From positions 806,001 through 870,000 of the forward strand of contig NZ_VKCZ01000014.1 of the NCBI RefSeq assembly GCF_009299835.1: DNA of 64,000 bases. The letters are read 5' to 3'. This DNA is from Microlunatus speluncae. Lineage in GTDB: Bacteria > Actinomycetota > Actinomycetes > Propionibacteriales > Propionibacteriaceae. The first letter of the stretch is position 1. Every line of letters begins with the position of its first letter. Shown piece by piece: positions 8,335 to 17,059 of the stretch. The notes below the pieces were generated by a model. It did no database searches, had not been told where the DNA came from, and worked only from the letters and a program-made list of their open reading frames with translations. The position numbers and the translations under genes were made by a program.

Positions 8335-8931
8335 ATGAGCACCATGCCGATCGCCGAGCTGCTCCGCCTGGGTCGACCACGCCCGATCGTCCGCTGGGGC
8401 GATCCGGTGCTGCACGCGCCCGCGCGGCCGGTGACCGACTTCGGGCCGAGTCTGCAGAGCCTGCTGGCCGACATGTTCGCCACCAACACGGCGGCCAACG
8501 GAGCCGGGCTGGCGGCGCAGCAGATCGGCGTCGATCTCGCCGTGTTCATCTACGACTGCCCGGACGAGGATTGGCAGCGCCGGGTCGGCGTGGTCTGCAA
8601 CCCCGAGCTGGAACTGCCGCAGGGCCGGGATCGCAGCCTGGTCACCTACGAGGAGGGCTGTCTCTCGCTGCCCGGGGCGGACGCCGAGCTGGTCCGGCCC
8701 GAGGTGGCGACCTGCCGCGGCTTCGACCAGTACGGCGAGCCGGTCGTGATCACCGGCGGCGGCACGCTCGGCCGGTGCCTGCAGCACGAGACCGATCACA
8801 CCTTGGGCATGGTCTTCGGCGACCGACTGCCGGGCCGCCGCCGCAAGCAGCTCTACCGCGACTTCGACCGAATCGCCCACCGCTACCCGGACGACTGGCC
8901 GGATTCGCCGTCCAGTGGCTCGCGGCCATAG
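8335..8931 (+). CDS. def: peptide deformylase
   Basis: 198 aa. All three deformylase motifs are present: GAGLAAQQ near residue 56, EEGCLSLPG near 106, and QHETDH near 150, whose HExxH and the motif-2 Cys hold the catalytic metal. It removes the formyl group from nascent proteins in the cytoplasm. The ATG at 8335 is used; another ATG lies three codons on and neither has a clear Shine-Dalgarno. It stands alone, without fmt or other translation genes, between two repeat regions, so it may be an extra copy rather than the main def. Confidence 0.9.
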   Translation: MSTMPIAELLRLGRPRPIVRWGDPVLHAPARPVTDFGPSLQSLLADMFATNTAANGAGLAAQQIGVDLAVFIYDCPDEDWQRRVGVVCNPELELPQGRDRSLVTYEEGCLSLPGADAELVRPEVATCRGFDQYGEPVVITGGGTLGRCLQHETDHTLGMVFGDRLPGRRRKQLYRDFDRIAHRYPDDWPDSPSSGSRP

Positions 8932-8989
8932 CCCGATCATTCCTGATCTGGACTCCGCCGTCTCCGGCCGGTCGATCTCGAGGTTCAGA

Positions 8990-9093
8990 AGTCGCCACAG
9001 GTAGAGAAACGACCCAGCCAGAGCCCGTTCCGGAGCACGCAAGTCGCCACAGGTAGAGAAACGACCCAACCAGAGCCCGTTCGGGGCACGACG
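8990..9093. repeat. 52-bp tandem repeat, two copies
   Basis: Units at 8990-9041 and 9042-9093 share AGTCGCCACAGGTAGAGAAA and continue with few mismatches (ACGACCCARCCAGAGCCCGTTC). They fill the gap between the convergent deformylase and MocR genes. No strong stem is evident inside a unit. The function is unknown. Confidence 0.75.
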
Positions 9094-10488
9094 CTAGCTG
9101 ATCAACTCGGCCAGCAGGCGGACAGCTTGATCGACCTGGGCGTCGCGCAGGTTGCCGTAGCCGATGACCAGGGCCGGTGGATCCTTCGGGCGGTCCGAGG
9201 CCCGGTAACGATCATGGTCGACCAGGTGCAGGCCGACCTCGGCGGCACGGTTGATCAGCGCGGGCACGTCGGTCCGGGGTGGCAGGCCGAGGACCAGATG
9301 GAGGCCGGCACGGAGGCCGGAGACCGGCAGTCCGGGCAGGTCGGCGGCGAGGCGGGCGGCGAGCCGGTCCCGACGCCGCCGGTACGTCAGCCGGAGCCGC
9401 CGCAACTGCTGGTCGTAGCGGCCTGTCTCGATCAGGTCGGCGAAGGCGACCGAGTCGACGGTCGACGGCCCGCCCAGCTCGGCCGACACCGGGTCGCACC
9501 ACAGCGGCGGCACCAGCATCCAGCCCAGGCCCAGCGCCGGCGACAGTGTCTTCGACACCGAGCCGAGCAGCACCACCCGGTCCGGTGCCATCGCCTGCAG
9601 CGCCGCGACCTGGGCCCGGTCATAGCGGAAGGAGGCGTCGTAGTCGTCCTCGATGATCAAGCCGTCGACGTCGCGGCACCAGGCCAGCAGTGCCGCCCGG
9701 CGGGCCGGCGACAGCGCGACCCCGGTCGGGAACTGGTGTGCCGGAGTGATCAACACCGCGCGCACGTCGGGCAGCGCGGCCAGCCGGTCGACCCGCAGTC
9801 CGTCCGCGTCGACCGGCACCGGGCGCGGGGTCAGCCCGTGCTCGGCGCAGATCCGGCGCAGGTTCGGCCAGCTCGGATCCTCCACCGCGATCTCGGTCCG
9901 GCCCGCTCGGGCCAGGGCCCGGGCCAGCCCACCCATCCCCGAGCTGGCACTGGGCACCAGGAAGGTCCGGGTCTCGTCCGCGTCGGCGTCCCGGGCCCGG
10001 CGCAGATAGCCGGCGATCGCCCGGCGGGCCCGTGGGTGCCCGGACGGATAGGCAGCGGCGAGTTCACCGACCGGCAAGCCGGTGATCGCCCGCCGCATCG
10101 CCTCGGCCCAGGAGACCCGCGGAAAGGCGTTCAGGTCGGCGATGCCCGGCCCCAGGTCGATCCGCCACGGTCGCGGATTCGGATCCGGCTGCGGCTGTTG
10201 GCCCGGTTGCCAGACCAGGCCGGGCCGGACCCGGGTCACCGAGCCGCTCCGCGCGGTCAGATAGCCCTCCGCCGCCAGCTGCCCGTACGCCTCGGTCACC
10301 GTCGCCCGGGACACGCCGAGCTCGCCAGCCAGCACCCGGCTCGGCGGCAGCGCCGAACCGCCGGGCAGTCGCCCGGTCCGCACCGCCGACCGGAGCGACC
10401 GGGTCAACCGCTGATACAGCGGACCGTCCTCGGTCTCGGACAGATCCAGGACGAGATCCCAGGACAGGTTCGTCGACGAATCGGTCAC
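9094..10488 (-). CDS. MocR-family regulator (GntR HTH + aminotransferase-like)
   Basis: 464 aa. N-terminal GntR winged helix (residues about 20-85: PLYQRLTRSLRSAVRTG, LPPSRVLAGELGVSRATVTEAY). It is joined to a fold-type I aminotransferase domain with EDDYD and the PLP-Lys segment GSVSKTLSP. Such proteins sense PLP or amino-acid-derived ligands and regulate vitamin B6 or amine metabolism. No pdx gene is nearby; instead it lies 4 nt downstream of the GH13 gene, so the two are co-transcribed. The target is therefore unclear. GTG start. Confidence 0.88.
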   Translation of the reverse strand: MTDSSTNLSWDLVLDLSETEDGPLYQRLTRSLRSAVRTGRLPGGSALPPSRVLAGELGVSRATVTEAYGQLAAEGYLTARSGSVTRVRPGLVWQPGQQPQPDPNPRPWRIDLGPGIADLNAFPRVSWAEAMRRAITGLPVGELAAAYPSGHPRARRAIAGYLRRARDADADETRTFLVPSASSGMGGLARALARAGRTEIAVEDPSWPNLRRICAEHGLTPRPVPVDADGLRVDRLAALPDVRAVLITPAHQFPTGVALSPARRAALLAWCRDVDGLIIEDDYDASFRYDRAQVAALQAMAPDRVVLLGSVSKTLSPALGLGWMLVPPLWCDPVSAELGGPSTVDSVAFADLIETGRYDQQLRRLRLTYRRRRDRLAARLAADLPGLPVSGLRAGLHLVLGLPPRTDVPALINRAAEVGLHLVDHDRYRASDRPKDPPALVIGYGNLRDAQVDQAVRLLAELIS

Positions 10489-10492
10489 TCGG

Positions 10493-12748
10493 TCAGGCCG
10501 GGGTCGGTGGCTCGGTCCGATCGATCGGCGGCTCGATCAGCAGCGACAGCCCCTCGAATGGATCGAGCACCACCGGGAAGCTGTGCAGGTCGTCGACCTC
10601 GCCGATGATCTTGTCGCCCATCATGTCGATCACCTGGGCGCCGGCGGGCAGCTGCTCGGACAGCACGTTGCCCGAGATCGGCTCGTCGGAGAAGTTGAGC
10701 ACCGTCACCTGCCGCGCCTCGCGTTCGGCCAGGGCGTGCACCATCACCAGCATCGCCCGCTGCGACACCTGCGGCACGTCGACCTGATCGGCGATGTCGA
10801 TCCGGTAGCGCCGCCGGACCCGCAGGATCTCCGCCAGCCGGGAGACGAACGAGTTCGGATCGGCGAGCTGAGCGGGCAGCGAGCCGTACAGGCTGCGACC
10901 TCTCGGCATCTGCGAACCGGACTGCAGTGCGTGCGGCTGATAGTCCATCAGGTCGTACGCCGAGCGATGGATCCATCGGGTGTCGCCGGTCGCCAGCAGC
11001 GGCTCGACCTGCCGCCGGTCCAGGGTGAGCATGCCGCACAGATCCCAGCCGGACAACGCGAACACCCCGGGCTGCCAGGCGTTGAACGCGGCCAGCAGCA
11101 GATGGGCCCGCTTGATCGACTCGACGTCGGCCTCGGTGATCCGGTCCAGATCGGTGATCCCGAGCGACGCCGCGATGATCGTCCCCAGCGTCGAGGCGAT
11201 CCCGTTGGTGGTGAAGGTCGCGTTGTACGGGGCGGCGTCGCCGGTCAGCTGATCCAGCAGATCCTGCCTGATCTTGACCGCAAGATCACCGCCGCTGATC
11301 TCGGCCCCCTGATAGCTGAACAGGTCGTCGGCGTGCAGGGTGGCGAAGTGCACCAGCTCGTACGTCATCTCGTCGTGGTTCTGCAGGGCGTGCACCAGCC
11401 CGACCGGCTCGACCCCGAACTCCAGCGACAGGTTCAGCGTCAGCCGCAGGAACTCGGTGTCGGCGGTGGCCAGCGCGTGGTGATAGGCGGGCCGGTTGAC
11501 GAAGTCGTAGGACAGGTCGGCGCCGCGCTCGGAGGTCGCCTTGATGTCGTCGACGGTGAGGTTGAGCTCCTGGAACGTGAAGCCGCCGACCTTGCGCACC
11601 ATCGAGGCGATGAACTGGTTCGCCGCCTCCGACAGCGGGTGCCCTTCCGACCAGGCCGGCGCGCCCTCCGTCGTCTTCTCCACCGCCAGGAAGCCGTTGG
11701 CGTCCAGCCGCAGCGCGCCGGTGCCGAGATCACCGAGCGAGTGCAGCGCGTCGCCGATCACCAGCCGCATCCCGGCGAAGGTCGGGTCGAGCCAGTTGAT
11801 CGACGGCTGACCCTCCTTGAAGTAGTGCAGATAGACCCAGCGCCGCTCGACGCCGTCCGGGCCGAGGACCAGGTCGGTCGCGCTCCAGTTGGTGTCTTTG
11901 ATCCCCGGGTCGTAGAAGATCACCCGCTGCATCTGGCCGATGATGTAGCCGGCCTTGGCCAGTTGATCTTCGGCCTCGGCGTCCAGGTTGATCGAGTCCC
12001 GGCCCCGCGGCACCGGCGGCAGCAGGTGCCAGTCCTCCGGCGCGATCTCCACCATGTGGTAGACCCCCGGATAGTCGGCGACCTTCATCTCGGCCAGCCG
12101 GAAGTCCGCACCCTTGCCGGTGTGGCCGGGCACGATGTCGTCGATCACGGTGCCGCCGTGGCCGGCGGCCACGTCGCACAGGGATCGGAACTCCTCCTCG
12201 GTGCCGAACTGCTCGTCGATCTGGGTGCTGATCCGGTCGAAGTGCCCGTCCACGCTCGGCGTCGGATCCCAGCCGCTCAGGCCACCGGCCCGCTTCACCG
12301 GCCCGGTGTGCAGCGCGCTGATCCCGATCCGCTCGAACGCCTGCCACAGCGCGTCGTCGCCGAGGGTGCCGAGGAAGGACTGCCCGGGCGCGGTGATCAA
12401 GGAGATCGGGTACGCGGTGAACCAGACCGAGGCCTTGTCGATCGCGGCCCGCGGATCGGGATGGGCGTACGGGTTCTGCCACATGCTGCCCAGCCCGGAG
12501 AACTGCCCCGCGATCGCCGTCGCGTCGCCGAGCATCGATTCCTCTTTCAGCCAGGCGACATAGGCCGGGTTGTCCCCGGACGGCCGGCCGTTTCGTGGCG
12601 TGCGAGGACGCAGAGCGAACAGATCACGCAATCGCGCCCGAGGGCGCAATCGTTGCGGACGAGCAGGATAGAACTGCTCGTCGTAAGTGATCTCACTCTG
12701 ATGCGACTCGATGACTTCGTCACCGGACGCGGGTGCCTCCTCCGCCAC
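10493..12748 (-). CDS. GH13 alpha-amylase-family enzyme, trehalose-synthase-like
   Basis: 751 aa. The GH13 catalytic triad is visible: Asp in ALRLDANGF (about residue 345), Glu in FTFQELN (about 388) and Asp in QNHDE (about 458). A beta-sandwich C-domain follows. The length, the long N-terminal segment and the ending in VIDMMGDKIIG fit trehalose synthase (maltose to trehalose) or related glucosyltransferases better than secreted amylases; no signal peptide. Activity is inferred. GTG start with GGGGAC 7 nt upstream. It is part of a minus-strand run with the antiporter (44-nt gap) and MocR (4-nt gap); trehalose and Na+/H+ exchange would both fit osmotic stress. Confidence 0.75.
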   Translation of the reverse strand: MAEEAPASGDEVIESHQSEITYDEQFYPARPQRLRPRARLRDLFALRPRTPRNGRPSGDNPAYVAWLKEESMLGDATAIAGQFSGLGSMWQNPYAHPDPRAAIDKASVWFTAYPISLITAPGQSFLGTLGDDALWQAFERIGISALHTGPVKRAGGLSGWDPTPSVDGHFDRISTQIDEQFGTEEEFRSLCDVAAGHGGTVIDDIVPGHTGKGADFRLAEMKVADYPGVYHMVEIAPEDWHLLPPVPRGRDSINLDAEAEDQLAKAGYIIGQMQRVIFYDPGIKDTNWSATDLVLGPDGVERRWVYLHYFKEGQPSINWLDPTFAGMRLVIGDALHSLGDLGTGALRLDANGFLAVEKTTEGAPAWSEGHPLSEAANQFIASMVRKVGGFTFQELNLTVDDIKATSERGADLSYDFVNRPAYHHALATADTEFLRLTLNLSLEFGVEPVGLVHALQNHDEMTYELVHFATLHADDLFSYQGAEISGGDLAVKIRQDLLDQLTGDAAPYNATFTTNGIASTLGTIIAASLGITDLDRITEADVESIKRAHLLLAAFNAWQPGVFALSGWDLCGMLTLDRRQVEPLLATGDTRWIHRSAYDLMDYQPHALQSGSQMPRGRSLYGSLPAQLADPNSFVSRLAEILRVRRRYRIDIADQVDVPQVSQRAMLVMVHALAEREARQVTVLNFSDEPISGNVLSEQLPAGAQVIDMMGDKIIGEVDDLHSFPVVLDPFEGLSLLIEPPIDRTEPPTPA

Positions 12749-12792
12749 GAAAGTCCCCTTCGCGTCGATGCCCGCCTTGAATAAGGCAAAAC

Positions 12793-14526
12793 CTACTGCA
12801 GCCGCGACTGGAGTCGCGCCTCGACAGACGCTTCATCGAAGTCGAGTTGTTCGATCAGTACCCGATAGACGTCATCATCAAGCCTGAACGCATCACGCTC
12901 CGCGATCAAGGCCTGCCGCTGAGCTTGCAGAACTTCGAGCCGGACCTGTTGGAACTGCTCCGCCACCAGCCGACGCTTCCGCTCCCGCGGATCCTCGACC
13001 TCGCCGTCGGACTCCGCCGGACCAAGATCATCGAACAGCCGCTGCCGGGCCTGCTGCGCCTCGGTGAACTGGGCCATGAACTTCTCCATCATCGGCGCGT
13101 CGACCCCGCTCGCCTTCTTCGCCGCGAGCTGCTGGAAGGCCTCCTGCATCTTCTCCTGCGCCACCCGTTGGGTCACCTCGTGGGCGAGCCGATATTGCCG
13201 TTCGTTGTACGCCTCGTCATCGGGCTCCAGCTTCAGCGCCCGGATGAACGCCGGCAGCGTCGCGCCCTGGATCAGCAGCGTGCCGATCGCGACGACCAGC
13301 GCGATCACCTGGATCGTGCCGCGGCCCGGGAAGTCCTCGCCGGTCGCGGTCACCGCGGGCACACCGGCCGCGGCGGCCAGCGTGACCACGCCGCGCATCC
13401 CGGTCCAGGAGATCACCAGATCCGACTTGAGCGGCAGGATCCGGGCCTCCGGCGGTGGTTGTCCCTCCCGGTTTCTTCGGCGTTTGATCTCAGCCCGTAC
13501 GTTCGGCCGGTCCCGGACCAACCGCCGGTAGAACGCGGCCAGGCCGACCAGCCGCGCATGATCGAGCAGCACCCAGGCGATCCGGACCGCGATCACCACC
13601 AGCAGCACGCCGACCGCGGCGAGCAGCACGCCGCCGATCGACCGGCCCTCCTGCTGCACGTCCTCGAGGACGAACTTGAACTGCAGCCCCATGTAGGCGA
13701 AGACGAACGCCTCCAGCAACACCGAGACCGTGCGCCAGACGTCGCGTTCCTGCATCCGGGTCGCGACCCCGGTCCGGTCGGCGTTGTGGCCGATCATGAA
13801 CCCGGCGGCGACCACCGCCACCACCCCGGACGCGTGCAGTTCTTCGGCGACCAGATAGGCGGCGAACGGGACGACGATGCCGAGCACGGTCTCCAGGCCG
13901 GCGTTCTTCAGCCGGCTCCGGGTCTGCAACACGATCATGGCCAGGACGATCCCGACCACCAGCCCGACGACCACGCCGTAGCCGAAGAACAGCACCGGCC
14001 CGTCGATGAACGCGGTCTGCCGGGTGACCGCGATCGTGGTGATCGTGAACAGCGTCAGCGCGGCGGCGTCGTTGACCAGGCTCTCGCCGGTCAAGATCGT
14101 CATCACCCGTTTGGACAGCCCGAGCCGGCGGCCGATCGCGACGGCGCTGACCGCGTCCGGCGGCGCCACCACCGCCCCGAGCACCAGCGCGGCGCCGAGG
14201 GTCAGCTCGTTCACCATGATGTTGGCCGAGAGACCGACGATGACCGTGGTCACCACCACCAGCAGCACGCCCAGGCCGAGGATCGGCCGCAGGTTGCGCA
14301 TGAACTGGATGAACGAGAACTCGACCGCCGTCGAATACAGCAGTGGCGGCAGCACGAAGCTCAAGATCACTTCGGGGGCGATCTCGAACCGCGGCATGCC
14401 GGGGATGAACGAGGCGGCCATGCCGAGCACGACCAGGACCAGTGGGGTCTGCAGGCCGCGCCGGTGCGCGATCGCGGTGACCACGATCGCCGCGATCACG
14501 ACCAGGAGTAGCTGGGCTCCGTCCAT
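12793..14526 (-). CDS. CPA1-family Na+/H+ antiporter
   Basis: 577 aa with about 12 membrane helices to residue about 430, then a charged, partly coiled cytoplasmic tail rich in Q, E and R. Ion-path motifs are APPDAVSAVAIGRRLGL and TGESLVNDAAAL, whose Asp residues carry the exchange in CPA1 proteins. It exports Na+ (or K+) for H+ at the plasma membrane. The ATG at 14526 matches the family N-terminus (MDGAQLLLVV); the frame is open upstream through the lipoate ligase gene, but that is a shadow. Two nucleotides separate it from the ligase stop, so they are co-transcribed. Confidence 0.9.
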   Translation of the reverse strand: MDGAQLLLVVIAAIVVTAIAHRRGLQTPLVLVVLGMAASFIPGMPRFEIAPEVILSFVLPPLLYSTAVEFSFIQFMRNLRPILGLGVLLVVVTTVIVGLSANIMVNELTLGAALVLGAVVAPPDAVSAVAIGRRLGLSKRVMTILTGESLVNDAAALTLFTITTIAVTRQTAFIDGPVLFFGYGVVVGLVVGIVLAMIVLQTRSRLKNAGLETVLGIVVPFAAYLVAEELHASGVVAVVAAGFMIGHNADRTGVATRMQERDVWRTVSVLLEAFVFAYMGLQFKFVLEDVQQEGRSIGGVLLAAVGVLLVVIAVRIAWVLLDHARLVGLAAFYRRLVRDRPNVRAEIKRRRNREGQPPPEARILPLKSDLVISWTGMRGVVTLAAAAGVPAVTATGEDFPGRGTIQVIALVVAIGTLLIQGATLPAFIRALKLEPDDEAYNERQYRLAHEVTQRVAQEKMQEAFQQLAAKKASGVDAPMMEKFMAQFTEAQQARQRLFDDLGPAESDGEVEDPRERKRRLVAEQFQQVRLEVLQAQRQALIAERDAFRLDDDVYRVLIEQLDFDEASVEARLQSRLQ

Positions 14527-14528
14527 GA

Positions 14529-15575
14529 TCAGGGGACGCGGTGCAGCCAGTCGGTGGTGCCGAACTTCTCCGCCACCAGGGCCTCGGCCCGGGACCGCTC
14601 GGCGGCGGTGATCTCGGAGTCCTCGGTGGCGTAGCGGGACCGGAAGTGCTCCTTGTAGGCCTCGATGATCGCCGCCCGGGACAGCCCGGTCTGGCTGCGC
14701 AGCGGGTCGACCCGTTTGTTCGCGCTCTTGGTGCCCTTGTCGGACAGCTTCTCCCGGCCGATCCGCAGCACCTGCAGCATCTTGTCGGCATCGATGTCGT
14801 ACGCCATCGTCGCGTGGTGCAGCACCGAGCCGGCCGCCAGCCGCTTCTGCGCCGCGCCGCCGATCTTGCCGGCCGGTGAGGCGATGTCGTTCAGTGGCAC
14901 ATAGCTGGCATCGATGCCCAGGCCGTGCAGCGCACCCAGCACCCAGTCGTCCAGGAACGCGTACGAGCGCTCGAAGCTGAGCCCCTCGACCAGCGAGGCC
15001 GGCACATAGAGCGAATAGGTGATCGTATTGCCCGGCTCGATGAACATCGCCCCGCCGCCGGAGATCCGGCGCACCACGGTGACGCCGTAGGCGACCGCGG
15101 CATCGAGATCGACCTCGTTGCGGAGTGACTGGAACGACCCGATCACGACCGTCGGCCGTTCCCACTCCCAGATCCGCAGTGTCGGCGCTCGGGTGCCCTC
15201 GGCCACCGCTTCGGCCAGCACCTGGTCGAGCGCCATCTGCATCGGCGGGGTCTCGGCCGCACCGTGGATCAGCCCGAACGTGTGGTCCTGCCAGCCGGTG
15301 GCCCTGCCGACCGCCCGGCGGACGGCAATCGCGACCGCGTCGGCGGTGAAGCCGATCATCCGGGCGTCGCCGGCGGCCGTCGCGACGGCGGCGCTGAGCC
15401 GGTCCACCGGGGTGTCCTCCGGCAGCCCGGTCAGTGCCTGGTCGATCCGCTCCAGGGCCTCGTCCGGCTCGAGGAAGAAGTCGCCGGAGATCCGGACCGA
15501 GCGCAGCGTTCCATGATCGATCTCGACGTCCGCGGCGACCAGCTTGCCGCCGGGGACCTTGTATTCACCGTGCAT
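14529..15575 (-). CDS. lipoate-protein ligase A-like protein, domain-permuted
   Basis: 348 aa. A BPL/LPL catalytic domain occupies residues about 95-340: RIWEWERPTVVIGSFQS, then RRISGGGAMFIEPGN and the Lys in SPAGKIGGAAQKR. The N-terminal 85 residues (GKLVAADVEIDHG, ISGDFFLEP) look like the accessory domain that E. coli LplA carries at its C-terminus. The order is therefore reversed. It attaches or transfers lipoyl/octanoyl groups to E2 or GcvH domains. In an operon with the antiporter and a membrane protein of unknown function. ATG start at 15575, only 9 nt after the upstream stop. Confidence 0.82.
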   Translation of the reverse strand: MHGEYKVPGGKLVAADVEIDHGTLRSVRISGDFFLEPDEALERIDQALTGLPEDTPVDRLSAAVATAAGDARMIGFTADAVAIAVRRAVGRATGWQDHTFGLIHGAAETPPMQMALDQVLAEAVAEGTRAPTLRIWEWERPTVVIGSFQSLRNEVDLDAAVAYGVTVVRRISGGGAMFIEPGNTITYSLYVPASLVEGLSFERSYAFLDDWVLGALHGLGIDASYVPLNDIASPAGKIGGAAQKRLAAGSVLHHATMAYDIDADKMLQVLRIGREKLSDKGTKSANKRVDPLRSQTGLSRAAIIEAYKEHFRSRYATEDSEITAAERSRAEALVAEKFGTTDWLHRVP

Positions 15576-15584
15576 CGTCCCGGG

Positions 15585-16565
15585 TCACCGCTGGTCTTGC
15601 GGACCCTGGCCCGGCTGGTGGGTCGATCGCACCGGCCCCTGACCCGGCAGCGCCGGACCCGGCGACGGATCGGGCTGCAGCGCCGGTGACCCGTACTGCT
15701 GCGGCGACCCGTACTGCTGAGGTTGCCCGTACTGCTGGGGCTGTCCGTTCTGCTGGGGCTGCCCGTACTGATTGGGCTGCTGAGGTTGCCCGTACTGCTG
15801 TTGGTGCCCGTACTGCTGCGGCTGCCCGTACGGCTGGGGCGAGCCGTACTGCTGCGGGGGACCCTGCTGCTGCGGCGGCTGGCCGTACTGCGGCTGGTTG
15901 GGCTGCCCGTACTGCTGCGGTGGCGGGCTGAACTGTTGCGGGGACCCGTACTGCTGGGGGGAGCCGTATTGCTGCGGCGAGCCGTACTGCTGGGGCGAGC
16001 CGAATTGCTGCGGGCCGGGCTGCTGGCCCGGCATCGGCGTGATCACCTGGACCATCCCGGGCGGGTTCGCGCGCACCAGGGCGTCGACGAAGACCGGGTG
16101 AGCCTTGTTGATCAGGATCGAGTGCTCGTTGACGTCCGCGCCGATCACGTCGGACTTCCAGCCGCCCAAGATCACCAGCCCGATGAAGCCGAGGAAGAAG
16201 AGGAAGCCGAGGAAGCTGCCGAAACCGCCGATGGCGGCCGGCAGGGTGGCGAAACAGATCACACACAAGATCAGCGAGCCGAGCCCGGCGAGCATCAGCA
16301 TCCGCCAGTTCGAGATCTGCTTCTTGGTCGCCTCGCTGACCGGCACGTCCATCATCACCGGCGGCGCGGTCGCGTTGACGATCAGCCGGCCGATGCCGGG
16401 CAGGAAGATCGTCCACTCCTTGCGGAAGACCATCCGGACCCGCGTCGTCGCCGGCGCTCCCGTCAGCGGACATACCGGCGGGAACTGCAGCTGGGTCATG
16501 GCCTGGCGGGGCCAGGACACCTTCACCGTCACGTCGTCAACCTCTTCCGGATCGATCCATGTCAT
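15585..16565 (-). CDS. two-helix membrane protein with Q/P/G/Y-rich repeat tail
   Basis: 326 aa, not recognised as a named family. Residues 1-85 are soluble with one CPLTG motif. Two membrane helices lie at about 88-107 and 111-134, followed by a short folded part to about 175. Residues 181-295 are a low-complexity tail of repeated QQYGSP/QQYGQP units, prion-like in composition, ending PGQGPQDQR. Start: ATG at 16565, where ATGACATGG gives MTW; an upstream open frame shows no homology. Heads a minus-strand run through lipoate ligase, antiporter, GH13 and MocR. The tail may drive clustering or protein contacts at the membrane; that is inference. Confidence 0.7.
   Translation of the reverse strand: MTWIDPEEVDDVTVKVSWPRQAMTQLQFPPVCPLTGAPATTRVRMVFRKEWTIFLPGIGRLIVNATAPPVMMDVPVSEATKKQISNWRMLMLAGLGSLILCVICFATLPAAIGGFGSFLGFLFFLGFIGLVILGGWKSDVIGADVNEHSILINKAHPVFVDALVRANPPGMVQVITPMPGQQPGPQQFGSPQQYGSPQQYGSPQQYGSPQQFSPPPQQYGQPNQPQYGQPPQQQGPPQQYGSPQPYGQPQQYGHQQQYGQPQQPNQYGQPQQNGQPQQYGQPQQYGSPQQYGSPALQPDPSPGPALPGQGPVRSTHQPGQGPQDQR
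15681..16025 (-). repeat. in-frame degenerate tandem repeat coding QQYGSP/QQYGQP
   Basis: About 345 bp of tandem codons for Gln, Tyr, Gly, Ser/Gln and Pro, varying between 5 and 9 codons per unit. The similar DNA units (CCGTACTGCTG core on the plus strand) make copy-number change by slippage plausible. Confidence 0.85.
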
Positions 16566-16624
16566 CCGTAGCTCACCATACGAGAATCGCGGCCCGTCAC
16601 CGGGGAGGATCCCCGCGCGGGGGG

Positions 16625-16652
16625 TTGATCTGTGCGGAGGAACACGTAGCGT
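16625..16652 (+). promoter_or_regulatory. promoter of the HesB-like gene
   Basis: TTGATC, 16 bp, TAGCGT: a reasonable housekeeping-sigma promoter. It gives a leader of about 28 nt that contains GAGGAGAG before the GTG at 16687. Confidence 0.5.
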
Positions 16653-16686
16653 GGACCCTTTCTGTCCGCGATCTTCGAGGAGAGCT

Positions 16687-16971
16687 GTGCTCACCCTGAC
16701 CGAGAACGCAAGCACCGTAGTCAAGACCATCGCCACCCAGCAGTTGGGCGCCGAGGAGGGCGGCCTGCGGATCAGTAGCCACGACGGAGCCGACGGGAGT
16801 TTCGCCATCGCGCCGGTCCCCGACGGGCAACCCGGCGATCAGGTGGTGGAGAGCGCCGGAGCCAAGGTGTTCGTCGACGAGACGGCGTCGACGGCGCTGG
16901 ACGACAAGGAACTCGATGCCCAGGTCGACGACCAGGGCAACGTCCAGTTCCGGTTGAACCTGCAGGCCTGA
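16687..16971 (+). CDS. HesB/IscA-fold protein without cysteines
   Basis: 94 aa. Fold signature of A-type Fe-S carriers: LTENASTVVKTIATQQ, then EEGGLRISS, AKVFVDETAS and the final FRLNLQA. None of the three Fe-S ligand cysteines of IscA is present; the protein has no Cys at all. It therefore cannot bind a cluster in the usual way. Cys-less HesB-like proteins are widespread in actinobacteria and have no known role. GTG start with a GAGGAGAG Shine-Dalgarno. Monocistronic between divergent and convergent neighbours. Confidence 0.78.
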   Translation: MLTLTENASTVVKTIATQQLGAEEGGLRISSHDGADGSFAIAPVPDGQPGDQVVESAGAKVFVDETASTALDDKELDAQVDDQGNVQFRLNLQA

Positions 16972-16980
16972 ACCACCGGC

Positions 16981-17030
16981 GAGGTGAGTTCTCCCCGGTG
17001 GGCCTCCCCCCATCGGGCAGAACTCGCCTC
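16981..17030. terminator. hairpin between convergent HesB-like and MmcQ-like genes
   Basis: GAGGTGAGTTCT at 16981-16992 pairs with AGAACTCGCCTC at 17019-17030 (one G-T). The position in a convergent gap suggests a bidirectional terminator; there is no T-run. Confidence 0.45.
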
Positions 17031-17059
17031 TACCGCGGAGCGACTCGGCTCGATCGAGC

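Noticed and set aside
12847..14511. 554-codon plus-strand frame
   Set aside because: Antisense to the Na+/H+ antiporter; His/Asp/Gln-rich composition without domains.
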